A stretch of 13,179 bases of DNA, taken from assembly GCA_031283385.1 (NCBI GenBank), contig JAITBW010000083.1:1-13179 (forward strand), written 5' to 3'. The DNA is from Nitrososphaerota archaeon (GTDB lineage: Archaea > Thermoproteota > Bathyarchaeia > Bathyarchaeales > Bathycorpusculaceae). The translations under genes and the position numbers were made by a program. Shown one piece after another: positions 1 to 6,119 of this stretch; position 1 is the stretch's first letter; the number at the start of each line of letters is the position of its first letter. The notes beneath the pieces were generated by a model. The model was not told the DNA's origin. It did no database searches and saw only the letters and a program-made list of their open reading frames with translations.

Positions 1-54
1 TCAAACAAACTAAAAAATAAGAAAGGGTTGGTTGATGGCGTACTACGAAAAAAG
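1..54 (-). terminator. T-rich terminator of the L7Ae-S28e-L24e operon
   Basis: Read leftward, the L24e stop codon is followed at once by a run of six T, and about 25 bases later by a second T-rich stretch (roughly positions 1-24). Archaeal RNA polymerase typically stops at such T-runs without needing a hairpin. No ATG on the minus strand is available here for a further operon gene. In many archaea ndk and infB follow L24e, so their absence directly after it suggests that the operon ends here. The call rests on base composition only. Confidence 0.5.
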
Positions 55-252
55 TTAGGCTTTGCCTTTTTCTTCTTTACCGTAGTATTCGGTCCATTTC
101 AGTTTACGAGCATCTCGGCCGAATTTCAAGCTGCTTTTCTTGCATTTGCTTGAATCAAACCACAAAACGGAACCGTCATTTTTAACGTACATCATGCCTG
201 TACCCGATGGGAAATCAACACCACAAAATGAACATTTTCTTGCTTTTGGCAT
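55..252 (-). CDS. rpl24e: 50S ribosomal protein L24e
   Basis: Small zinc-finger protein of the large ribosomal subunit, 65 residues from the chosen ATG. Family signatures are CSFCG near the N-terminus, GTGMMYVKNDGSVLWF, then SSKC and RDARKLKWT. The ATG at 252-250 gives MPKARKCSFCG, which fits the usual archaeal N-terminus. An in-frame TTG two codons upstream (258-256) lies closer to the GGAG at about 263-266 (5 bases against 11), so a 67-residue form is possible. It is the third gene of a leftward operon behind L7Ae and S28e. One thing is odd: the finger normally reads C-x2-C ... C-x3-C, but here the third ligand in the WFCSSKC block is Asp (WFDSSKC). Either Asp binds the metal, or the finger is weakened or lost. 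The identity is secure and the start is less so. Confidence 0.95.
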   Translation of the reverse strand: MPKARKCSFCGVDFPSGTGMMYVKNDGSVLWFDSSKCKKSSLKFGRDARKLKWTEYYGKEEKGKA

Positions 253-275
253 GACCAATCATTCTCCATCTGTGC

Positions 276-509
276 TTATCGTGTAATTTTCTTTGCTTCA
301 CGTTCTGTTTCACGGAGCATTAAAATATCCTGTGCTCTCACAGGCCCTTTAACGTTTCGTGTGATAATTCTTCCTTTATCCTTGCCTTCCATGATGCGCA
401 CTCTGACCTGTGTGATTTCACCGGTGACGCCTGTGCGTCCGATGACCTGTATAACTTCTGCCGGAACTAATTCTTCCTGCGCTGCAGCGCGAACTTCTTT
501 AGTACTCAT
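276..509 (-). CDS. rps28e: 30S ribosomal protein S28e
   Basis: Small-subunit ribosomal protein with an OB-like beta barrel that in archaeal and eukaryotic ribosomes sits near the mRNA exit region. The 77 residues match the family closely: [20 protein letters not shown], then [20 protein letters not shown], then the C-terminal block [14 protein letters not shown], the most conserved tail of S28e. The N-terminal dozen residues are a non-conserved extension. The ATG overlaps the L7Ae stop by one base (TAATG), so translation is probably coupled and the two are in one transcript. L24e follows 23 bases downstream. Nothing in the sequence is abnormal. Confidence 0.97.
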   Translation of the reverse strand: MSTKEVRAAAQEELVPAEVIQVIGRTGVTGEITQVRVRIMEGKDKGRIITRNVKGPVRAQDILMLRETEREAKKITR

Positions 510-883
510 TACTGAGTTCCTCGTTTAACCTGTTCAAGCCGTGTAACTATTTCTTTTATTAAACTTGAAGCTTCTTTAATTATGCATGCCGCTGCACATG
601 GAACATCAATACCTATTGCTTTGCCCAAGGCTTCTTTTGTTGGAACAAACACGTATGGAATTTTTCTTTCATCACAAAGCAAAGGTAAGTGTGCAATAAC
701 TTCTGGAGGATCAACATCCTCAGCTATTACAACAAGTTTAGCTATTGAACGTTCAACAGCTTTTGTGGCCTCGTTAGTTCCTTTTCTAACTGCGCCAGAC
801 TTTGAAGCGGCTGATAGGGCTTCATAGGTTGCATCTACGACTTCTTGTGGTATATCAATTTTTACATAGAATGGTTTTGTCAT
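509..883 (-). CDS. rpl7ae: Ribosomal protein L7Ae (kink-turn RNA binder)
   Basis: L7Ae binds kink-turns and k-loops. It is a ribosomal protein and also the core protein of archaeal C/D and H/ACA guide RNPs and of archaeal RNase P. The 124 residues carry the family's hallmark blocks: [37 protein letters not shown] and [16 protein letters not shown], followed by a Cys-containing C-terminal segment. The RKGTNE stretch is the kink-turn recognition loop. The ATG at 883 has a good purine-rich ribosome binding site (GGTGAGGT about 9 bases upstream). It is the first gene of the L7Ae-S28e-L24e operon. It faces Gar1, another H/ACA RNP protein, across a shared promoter region, which fits a common role in guide-RNA function. 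Confidence 0.98.
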   Translation of the reverse strand: MTKPFYVKIDIPQEVVDATYEALSAASKSGAVRKGTNEATKAVERSIAKLVVIAEDVDPPEVIAHLPLLCDERKIPYVFVPTKEALGKAIGIDVPCAAACIIKEASSLIKEIVTRLEQVKRGTQ

Positions 884-928
884 TTTTTCTTGACCTCACC
901 CTTTTAAGGTAGACTCATATCAATGCTT

Positions 929-941
929 CTTATTAAATAAG
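929..941 (-). promoter_or_regulatory. Palindromic TATA-like box of the L7Ae operon
   Basis: CTTATTAAATAAG is a perfect 13-base dyad around a central A. Read leftward it provides a TATA-like element about 45-55 bases upstream of the L7Ae ATG. This leaves a leader of roughly 25-30 bases that contains the GGTGAGGT ribosome binding site. Its symmetry means TBP could in principle bind in either orientation. Gar1 has its own better-placed box 60 bases further right. Position and composition are visible; promoter function is inferred. Confidence 0.5.
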
Positions 942-995
942 CTTTCTGCTAAAGATTGTTCATACTTAATCGTTATACAAATGGGAAAACAAAAA

Positions 996-1004
996 CTTTA
1001 AATG
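996..1004 (+). promoter_or_regulatory. TATA box of the gar1-tfb operon
   Basis: CTTTAAATG, preceded by an A-rich stretch that could serve as a BRE, lies about 48 bases upstream of the Gar1 TTG. A transcript starting about 25 bases downstream (near 1025) would include the GGGGG ribosome binding site at 1034-1038. This is a typical archaeal promoter layout. It differs from the L7Ae box at 929-941, so the two divergent operons seem to have separate core promoters within one 164-base gap. Confidence 0.6.
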
Positions 1005-1047
1005 TAAAGTTACGTTGAGCTTCATGTTTTTCTGGGGGAAATAAAAA

Positions 1048-1299
1048 TTGCAGAAAATTGGCAAGGCGTTAAGTATTACACCATCGAATGGTCTTATTGT
1101 GAAAACAGATAATCCTCCGAAAGTTGGCTGTGAAGTTGCAGATGAAAACTTTACTGTTGTAGGTAAAGTTTTTGACATTATAGGTCCTGTATCATCACCG
1201 TATGCAGTAATCAAAACAAACGTAAAAAACCCGGCAACATTGTTGAATAAACCGTTGTATTTACTTCTCTCGAAACCACGGAGTAAAAGATATGGTTAA
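1048..1299 (+). CDS. gar1: H/ACA RNP protein Gar1
   Basis: Gar1 binds the Cbf5 pseudouridine synthase in H/ACA guide RNPs and helps substrate loading and turnover. The 83-residue protein shows the Gar1 beta-barrel pattern: IGKALSITPSNGLIVKTDN, GCEVADENFTVVGKVFDIIG (the central GkV.DiiGPv block), GPVSSPYAVIK, and a final LNKPLYLL strand. The start is a TTG supported by GGGGG 9 bases upstream; no in-frame ATG is nearby. The stop overlaps the downstream TFB start by 8 bases, so the two are co-transcribed and possibly translationally coupled. It is divergent from L7Ae, another component of the same RNP. Confidence 0.92.
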   Translation: MQKIGKALSITPSNGLIVKTDNPPKVGCEVADENFTVVGKVFDIIGPVSSPYAVIKTNVKNPATLLNKPLYLLLSKPRSKRYG

Positions 1300-2257
1300 A
1301 GACAGCGATGATGAGCTGTCTGAAATTGATCCGATTTTGAAAGCTGAAGTTTTGGAAACACAGAAATGTCCTAGCTGTGGCAGTACAAGATTAATGCGTG
1401 ATGATGAACGCGCCGAAATTTGTTGCATGGACTGCGGCTTTACAGTTAATCAGGAAACTGTAGACGAAAAGCACAAGAAAGGCGTTAATGAAGAGCAAAA
1501 ATCAAAACGCACAAAAACTAATGCACCTTTAACGTTTACTATTCACAATAAAGGTTTAACCACAGTCATTGACTGGCATAATAGAGATAACCGCGTTGAA
1601 AATCTTTCAAGTGGTCAGAAAACTAAGGTTTATCATTTATGCAAATGGCAAAGGCGCATAAAAATCCCGGGTTCAACAGAGCGCAATTTAACTTATGCAC
1701 TATCAGAAATAACAAAAACTGCTAATACACTAAAATTGCCCAAAAACATTTTGGAAACAGCCTCAGACATTTACCAAAAAGCAATAAAAGAGCATTTAAT
1801 TAATGGACGCTCAATTCGAGGAATAGCAATAGCCTCACTTTACTTAGCCTGTAGGCAATGTGAGCTACCAAAAACTCTTGATGAGATAGCACATGCCTCA
1901 GCAGTGAGTAAAAAAGAAGTGGGAAAAAGCTATCGCTTTTTGATAAAAAAGCTTGATTATGCCATACCACCGCTTCAGCCAAGTCAGTATATAATTAAAT
2001 TTTCCAACAAGGCAGATGTGCAGAGAAAAGTTGAAGATATAATACACAAAATTCTCGCTGCAGCAAAAGACAGCAGACTCGTTGTAGGTCGCAATCCGTC
2101 AGGTGTAGTGGCAGCAGCGGGTTATATAGCACTGGTTTTAATTGATGAGTCTAAATCTCTAAAAGAAATCGCGGGTATTGCGCAGATTAATGAAGTGACC
2201 ATTGGGAATCGTTACAAAGAGCTTGTAGAGCAGTTAATGTTTGAAATAAGTCTTTAG
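1292..2257 (+). CDS. tfb: Transcription initiation factor TFB
   Basis: TFB (the TFIIB homologue) bridges TBP-DNA and RNA polymerase. In the 321 residues the N-terminal zinc ribbon has C26-x2-C29 and C45-x2-C48. The B-reader/linker region follows, with APLTFTIHNKGLTTVIDWHN, a strongly conserved TFB block. Two cyclin repeats come next (about 115-215 and 230-321), with KWQRR, ERNLTYALSEI and SIRGIAIASLYLACRQC in the first and NPSGVVAAAGYIALVL in the second. The ATG has GGAG 8 bases upstream, inside the end of gar1. It is about the usual family length. One thing is odd: the stretch after the ribbon, where TFBs usually carry a G-PEWR-F motif, reads VDEKHKKGVNEEQKSKR and lacks EWR. This could be a paralogue with altered start-site behaviour or just a lineage variant. 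Confidence 0.95.
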   Translation: MVKDSDDELSEIDPILKAEVLETQKCPSCGSTRLMRDDERAEICCMDCGFTVNQETVDEKHKKGVNEEQKSKRTKTNAPLTFTIHNKGLTTVIDWHNRDNRVENLSSGQKTKVYHLCKWQRRIKIPGSTERNLTYALSEITKTANTLKLPKNILETASDIYQKAIKEHLINGRSIRGIAIASLYLACRQCELPKTLDEIAHASAVSKKEVGKSYRFLIKKLDYAIPPLQPSQYIIKFSNKADVQRKVEDIIHKILAAAKDSRLVVGRNPSGVVAAAGYIALVLIDESKSLKEIAGIAQINEVTIGNRYKELVEQLMFEISL

Positions 2258-2312
2258 CACGTCTGTTTTCTCTTGGTGGATATTTGTTTGTTTTTATGTA
2301 TTTTTGTAAATT
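2258..2312 (+). terminator. T-rich terminator after tfb
   Basis: Several T-runs (TTTTCTCTT, TTTGTTTGTTTTTATG, ATTTTTG) directly follow the TFB stop codon. This is the usual composition of archaeal intrinsic termination regions. It ends the gar1-tfb unit ahead of the separately promoted DUF116 gene. Confidence 0.5.
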
Positions 2313-2360
2313 GGATTAAAGCAAAAGTCAGTACACTATAAACAGACAAATCAATAGGTA

Positions 2361-2371
2361 TTTTTTTAAGC
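2361..2371 (+). promoter_or_regulatory. Possible TATA element of the DUF116 gene
   Basis: A T-run followed by AAG (TTTTTTTAAG) is centred about 30 bases before the ATG at 2395. No convincing ribosome binding site precedes that ATG, only a short AGG. The spacing would suit a leaderless transcript starting at or near the ATG. An alternative box, ACTATAAAC near 2334-2342, would give a leader of about 30 bases. Weak evidence. Confidence 0.3.
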
Positions 2372-2394
2372 GTGGTTTTTTCATATTTAGGCAT

Positions 2395-3009
2395 ATGCCC
2401 TATAAATTTACTTTCGATTTATCAAAGGTGTCAAGGTTTTTCTTTACCGAACTTGCTACGGCAAGTTATCAGACAGGCATGCATACGGCTGTCTTAAAAA
2501 CGTCTATGGATATAATTAAAAAGTTCAAAATTGAAGAAGCAACAGGGTTAAACATTAATGATGCAGTAGTTTTGCTTAACGATTTAATGAATATGCAAGC
2601 AGAAAATATGATTGAGCGCAACAAGTTTTTAGAAAGTAAAAAGAGGGTACTTTTACTGCCGCATTGTTCAAGAAAATATTTAGACAATCGTTGTAAGGCA
2701 GTTTTTGATACAAACATTCCCAGTTATGTCTGTTCACATTGCTCTGAGGATTGTCTTGTTAATCAGGCTGATAGAATAGCCAAGGAAAAAGGATATGATG
2801 TATGTATTTTGTCAGGTGGCAGTTGTCTTCCTAAAATTTTGGATAATCAAAAGTATGAAGGCGCTATTGGTGTAGCGTGTGGGGAAGAAGTTAAAATGCT
2901 GCGTCCATTATTGAACAATATGAGTATAGCAGGGCAAGCTATACCATTGTTGAAAAATGGTTGTTCAAATACTGTTTTTAGTATAGAAACACTTGAAAAA
3001 ACGCTTTGA
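2395..3009 (+). CDS. DUF116 family cysteine-rich protein
   Basis: A 204-residue protein of the DUF116 family, which is widespread in archaea and some anaerobic bacteria and has no established biochemical role known to me. The N-terminal 80 residues are helical and poorly conserved. The family core runs from LLLPHCSRK (about 87) through a Cys cluster YVCSHCSEDCLV (C113, C116, C120), then CILSGGSC (C137, C144), GVACGEEV (C162) and KNGCSNTV (C190). Nine cysteines in the last 115 residues suggest metal or iron-sulphur binding. No signal peptide or membrane segment is visible, so it is probably cytoplasmic. It stands alone between the tfb terminator and the convergent L40e gene, so context does not help assign a function. 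Confidence 0.85.
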   Translation: MPYKFTFDLSKVSRFFFTELATASYQTGMHTAVLKTSMDIIKKFKIEEATGLNINDAVVLLNDLMNMQAENMIERNKFLESKKRVLLLPHCSRKYLDNRCKAVFDTNIPSYVCSHCSEDCLVNQADRIAKEKGYDVCILSGGSCLPKILDNQKYEGAIGVACGEEVKMLRPLLNNMSIAGQAIPLLKNGCSNTVFSIETLEKTL

Positions 3010-3079
3010 CCTCAAGCACTAGAGGAATATTAGAAAACGGAATTTGTTTTAGAGAAAACTAAGTTGTCAAGTTGAAGTC

Positions 3080-3111
3080 TAAGAAAATAAAATGAAAAGG
3101 AAAAGCTAGTG
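3080..3111 (-). terminator. T-rich terminator after L40e
   Basis: Read leftward, the L40e stop is followed by GCTTTTCCTTTTCATTTTATT, a succession of T-runs fitting archaeal termination. It lies between two convergent genes (DUF116 and L40e). On the DUF116 side there is only a weak CCTC...GAGG hairpin at 3010-3025. Confidence 0.45.
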
Positions 3112-3273
3112 TTACTTGACTATTTCGCGTTTCTTCCAGCGCAGATTCTTGCATTTGCATTTACGGCATTTTACTGCTGATTCTGCATTTCGTGCGCCAC
3201 AGTCGCGACAGATTTTCATGTATAACCTATTTTTTTGTGCGATTGATTTCTTAACTGGATCTAATATCGGCAT
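3112..3273 (-). CDS. rpl40e: 50S ribosomal protein L40e
   Basis: A 53-residue zinc-finger ribosomal protein of the large subunit; in eukaryotes the homologue is made as a ubiquitin fusion, and in archaea as a free protein. I translated it from the minus strand. It starts MPILDPVKKSIAQKN, continues MKICRDCGARNAESAVKCRK and ends in KNLRWKKREIVK. The four zinc ligands are intact: C22-x2-C25 and C36-x2-C39. The ATG at 3273 is preceded by GGAGAAGAAGGAT, a strong purine-rich ribosome binding site about 8 bases away. Length and sequence match the archaeal family. It sits alone, with TATA-like sequences at about 3311-3333. It is shorter than many ORF-finding cut-offs and easily missed. Confidence 0.95.
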   Translation of the reverse strand: MPILDPVKKSIAQKNRLYMKICRDCGARNAESAVKCRKCKCKNLRWKKREIVK

Positions 3274-3341
3274 GGATGTTATCCTTCTTCTCCACTTTGA
3301 TAGTTAACTGTCAAATATATCTTTTGTTTAAACTTTGCAAT

Positions 3342-3800
3342 TTATTTGATTACATCAATTGTAACATAAGAACGGGTGCCTTCTATACCATCAATACTGT
3401 AGAGTTTTTTGAGTACATCATCAAGATTTTCACGTTCAACCATGAGTAAAGCGTCAACATTACCGGCTATACGAAAAGCTCTGGAAATTGCCAACTGTTG
3501 AATTTGCTCACATACCTGAATACGTTTTATAGGCGAAATTTTTAGCAGGATAAAAGCAGGTGTGGAAGATATACCTAAAGCATCAAGACCTTTGTCTGTA
3601 ACATCGATAAATCCTCTGCCTGTTCGAATGTAACCACGAATTTTTAATTTATGGAGATGAACATTTAGAGCCTGACGGCTTATGCCTAATTGTTTTGATA
3701 ATTCATCTTGTTTAACACGGAGCGTGTATGTACTAGTGGATCTTCCTTTTTCATATAGCGTTTTGAGAAGCTGTATTGAACGTTTAGTTAATGGCTCCAA
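3342..3800 (-). CDS. Lrp/AsnC-like regulator (winged helix plus RAM domain)
   Basis: A 152-residue DNA-binding regulator. Residues about 5-75 form a winged helix: KQDELSKQLGISRQALNVHL is the helix-turn-helix, followed by LKIRGYIRTGRGFIDVT as the wing. Residues 81-150 match the RAM/AsnC effector domain: FILLKISPIKRI, then AFRIAGNVDALLMVE, then LYSIDGIEGTRSYV. Classical Lrp proteins use this domain to oligomerise and sense amino acids. The HTH is not the closest match to classic Lrp, so the ligand and targets cannot be named. The start is a TTG with GAGG 7 bases upstream; no in-frame ATG fits better. It sits between L40e and aspS, probably monocistronic. A small dyad in its leader may be an autoregulatory site. 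Confidence 0.8.
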   Translation of the reverse strand: MEPLTKRSIQLLKTLYEKGRSTSTYTLRVKQDELSKQLGISRQALNVHLHKLKIRGYIRTGRGFIDVTDKGLDALGISSTPAFILLKISPIKRIQVCEQIQQLAISRAFRIAGNVDALLMVERENLDDVLKKLYSIDGIEGTRSYVTIDVIK

Positions 3801-3821
3801 AGACTTTCCTCTTACGTTTGT

Positions 3822-3836
3822 TAAAGTAAATCTTTA
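3822..3836. promoter_or_regulatory. Inverted repeat in the leader of the Lrp-like gene
   Basis: TAAAG-TAAAT-CTTTA is a 5-base inverted repeat with a 5-base spacer, 22-36 bases upstream of the TTG start of the Lrp-like regulator. Lrp-family proteins bind imperfect AT-rich palindromes of about 13-15 bases and often repress their own gene. The position between the likely promoter and the start codon suits an operator. In an AT-rich genome such a dyad can occur by chance. Confidence 0.3.
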
Positions 3837-3891
3837 CATTAGTAATAATGATAAAACTTCCTTAAGAATATAACCATTATTGAAACAGAAA

Positions 3892-3930
3892 AAGAGCAGG
3901 TTGAACAAAAGAATAAGAAGCAAAAAAAGG
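3892..3930 (-). terminator. T-rich terminator after aspS
   Basis: Read leftward, starting about 12 bases beyond the aspS stop, there is CCTTTTTTTG followed by TTCTTTTG and CTCTTTTTCTG. These consecutive T-runs fit archaeal intrinsic termination and would close the alba-KH-aspS unit before the regulator's promoter. Confidence 0.5.
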
Positions 3931-3941
3931 CGACAGTAAAT

Positions 3942-5261
3942 TTATGGAGTTAATCTTATCCTATCGCGGGGGTATAATGTTGTTTCGCGAATGTTCTTTC
4001 GACCTGAGAGAATCATTGTTAAACGTTCAAGACCTATAGCCCAGCCGGCGTGTGGAGGTATACCCCAGTCAAATGCTTGGAGGTGATACTTGAAGGAGTC
4101 TGGGTTTAAGCCTTTTTCTTGCATTCTATTGACAAGTTGGTCTTTATGTTCGATTCTTGTTCCACCTGAAACGAGTTCGATATAGCGCCACATGAGGTCG
4201 AATCCTTCACAGATTTCAGGGTTATCTTTTCGTGGTTTTATGTAAAAAGTTTTAGCTTTAGATGGCCAATCGGTTACAAAGTAAAAGAATGGGTAAAGTT
4301 TACCTAGCTCACGGAAGGCTTCTGTTGAAATGTCTTCGCCCCAGGGGATTTCTACGCCATGCTCTTTTAAGCTTTCTAGGACTTCTGTGTAGGTTAAGCG
4401 TTTGAATGGGAGTTCTGGGACGGTAAATTTGTATTTAAGTGCATGTAACTCGTTAGCGCATTTTTCTTTGACGGTTGCAAAAACGTGGTGTATGACCTGT
4501 TCGAGAAGTGTCATCATATCTTCTGCGTTAGCAAATGCCTGTTCGACATCCACGCTTGTAAATTCGCTTAAATGGCGTCTAGTATGGGATTCTTCAGCTC
4601 TAAAGAAGGAGCCTACTTCGAAAACTTTTTCCATACTCATAGTTAATTGTTCTTTGTAAAGCTGTGGGCTTTGGGCTAGGTAGGCAGTTTGGTCGAAGTA
4701 TTTTACGCTAAAAAGCTCTGCGCCGCCCTCGGTTGCAGAGGCTATAATTCTTGGGGTTTGAACTTCGAGGTAGCCTTTTTCGAAGAGGAAGCTGCGAATT
4801 GCCTGTAGTGCTGTGTGTCGGATTTTGAAAACTGCAAGGCTGTTTTCGATTGTTAAGTCGAGTGCTCTGGCGTCAAGTCGTGCGTCGATACTGGCGGGTG
4901 TTTTGCCGGTGATGTCTATTGGTAATTGTTCGATTGCAATGTTTAAGAGTTTTATTTGTGTGGGAATTATTTCAACGCCGCGGGGGGTCATGTTTGTTTT
5001 TTTTACGACGCCCTTTATGGCTATGCTGAAACGTTTTTGTAAAAGTTCAGTTTTTTGTAGCACTTCGGGGTCTACACGTTTTTTTAGTATTGTTAATTGT
5101 ATAGTCCCTGTGCTATCTTGCATAATAATAAAGCGGATGCCGCCGAGGTCGCGTACTTCTTGTACCCAGCCAAATAGGGTAACTTCTTGAGTGTCTAAGT
5201 CTGGGGATATATCATGTATATTGTGTGTTCTTACCCAATCAGCAATGAAGTCCATATCCAT
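3942..5261 (-). CDS. aspS: Aspartyl-tRNA synthetase, archaeal type (possibly non-discriminating)
   Basis: Class IIb synthetase attaching Asp to tRNA, 439 residues, close to the family length. The N-terminal OB-fold anticodon domain (about 20-110) has LFGWVQEVRDLGGIRF. The catalytic core has the motif 1 region around YLEVQTPRIIASATEGGAE, YLAQSPQLYKE, motif 2 FRAEESHTRRHLSEF (R221) and motif 3 GLERLTMILSGRKNIRE, ending PRDRIRLTP like other archaeal AspRS. An ungapped comparison from memory with the Thermococcus kodakarensis enzyme puts Q34 where that discriminating enzyme has W26 and P93 where it has K85. Pro at the latter position goes with relaxed enzymes that also charge tRNA-Asn. The ATG at 5261 has a second in-frame ATG two codons later. 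It follows the KH gene by 14 bases, so it is in the same operon. Confidence 0.95.
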   Translation of the reverse strand: MDMDFIADWVRTHNIHDISPDLDTQEVTLFGWVQEVRDLGGIRFIIMQDSTGTIQLTILKKRVDPEVLQKTELLQKRFSIAIKGVVKKTNMTPRGVEIIPTQIKLLNIAIEQLPIDITGKTPASIDARLDARALDLTIENSLAVFKIRHTALQAIRSFLFEKGYLEVQTPRIIASATEGGAELFSVKYFDQTAYLAQSPQLYKEQLTMSMEKVFEVGSFFRAEESHTRRHLSEFTSVDVEQAFANAEDMMTLLEQVIHHVFATVKEKCANELHALKYKFTVPELPFKRLTYTEVLESLKEHGVEIPWGEDISTEAFRELGKLYPFFYFVTDWPSKAKTFYIKPRKDNPEICEGFDLMWRYIELVSGGTRIEHKDQLVNRMQEKGLNPDSFKYHLQAFDWGIPPHAGWAIGLERLTMILSGRKNIRETTLYPRDRIRLTP

Positions 5262-5275
5262 GATGATTTCAACCG

Positions 5276-5785
5276 TTAATCTGCAAATTCAACGCGGATA
5301 GACATTTTTCGTATGTTTTGAGCTATGCCTTTGAGTGTGGGTAAATCATATGGTAGTTGTTGTCCGCGTTTACGTTTTAAGATGACACGTGTTTCAGTTG
5401 TTCCATCTGGTAGCCAGATAGTGTTAATTGTAAAGATGCTAAATGGTACAAAGAGGTCTTCAAGAAATTTGCGGTCATCAACGCCGTGTTCGAGGATTCG
5501 CACAGTTTTTCCTGTTTCATCGCCTAGGGCTTTGATAATTTTACCGCCATATCCTAGTAAACGTGGTACATCTCCGTGTCCTACGAGAACCGCTAAAGTT
5601 TTTTCGACTTCAACTGCTTTGTAAAAGCAAATATTTTGTAGTGCAGGATATTTTTCTTCCAAGTTGAGGAGGAGTCTGGCGATTCTTAGATCTAAGTCGC
5701 TAATTTCTCCAGTTCTTACTTTAGCAGAACATTTCTGGCATAGCATGCCGCTTTTTAAGCAGAAACTGCACAGTTCGGTTTTCAT
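5276..5785 (-). CDS. Zinc-ribbon and KH-domain RNA-binding protein (archaeal NusA-like)
   Basis: A 169-residue predicted RNA-binding protein. An N-terminal zinc ribbon has C6-x2-C9 and C16-x2-C19. The middle contains a KH domain with GYGG (78-81) in LLGYGGKIIKALGDETGKTV, the GxxG loop that contacts nucleic acid. The C-terminal third has an arginine/lysine-rich strand (RVILKRKRG) and a final beta strand IRVEFAD. Archaeal members are often annotated as NusA-like or KH-domain transcription factors; their exact role is not established. The ATG at 5785 lies 55 bases after alba and the stop is 14 bases before aspS, making it the middle gene of an operon on chromatin/RNA binding and translation. Confidence 0.8.
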   Translation of the reverse strand: MKTELCSFCLKSGMLCQKCSAKVRTGEISDLDLRIARLLLNLEEKYPALQNICFYKAVEVEKTLAVLVGHGDVPRLLGYGGKIIKALGDETGKTVRILEHGVDDRKFLEDLFVPFSIFTINTIWLPDGTTETRVILKRKRGQQLPYDLPTLKGIAQNIRKMSIRVEFAD

Positions 5786-5840
5786 GATTGAATCGCCTTT
5801 TTTATTGTAAATTAGGATAGCAACAGAGTTATTTGAGTGT

Positions 5841-6119
5841 TCAGCGTTGAAGAGTTATTTCAATCGTGCTTACATTACTGAGTTGTGACTCCTCGTCTTG
5901 AGGTTGAACTTGATCTGTCCCAATTGTAACCGCTTTAATTTTTACATTTGGAAGGAATTTGCGTCTTACAACTTCAGCAACGTCAATAGCTCTACTAATT
6001 GCTTTTCCTCGCGCTTTAATGTTAACTTCTTTAGCTCCACCATGGAAAAAGGTTATGCAAGCAAGCACATAGTTCATTATTGGTTTCTTACCGATTAACA
6101 CTGCATTTGCTTCTGACAT
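5841..6119 (-). CDS. albA: DNA/RNA-binding protein Alba
   Basis: Alba is a small dimeric chromatin protein that coats DNA and also binds RNA. All 92 residues match the family: [19 protein letters not shown] with the paired lysines that contact nucleic acid (one is the site of reversible modification in Sulfolobus), then [20 protein letters not shown] with the RGKAIS block, [10 protein letters not shown] and the terminal strand STIEITLQR. The ATG at 6119 is preceded by GGAG with 7-base spacing. It is the first gene of the alba-KH-aspS operon. A TATA-like box read leftward lies near 6176-6183, or alternatively near 6152-6160. Confidence 0.96.
   Translation of the reverse strand: MSEANAVLIGKKPIMNYVLACITFFHGGAKEVNIKARGKAISRAIDVAEVVRRKFLPNVKIKAVTIGTDQVQPQDEESQLSNVSTIEITLQR

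Noticed and set aside
582..827. Rightward open frame opposite L7Ae
   Set aside because: Lies wholly inside the L7Ae gene on the other strand and has no family features; a shadow of L7Ae.
1300..1360. GATGATGA followed by CTGA, resembling C/D-box guide RNA motifs
   Set aside because: Lies in the TFB coding start (Asp/Glu codons), the first CTGA is only 5 bases away, and no paired C'/D' boxes are found.
3116..3307. 63-codon rightward frame over the L40e gene
   Set aside because: Antisense to the clear L40e gene with its zinc fingers and ribosome binding site.
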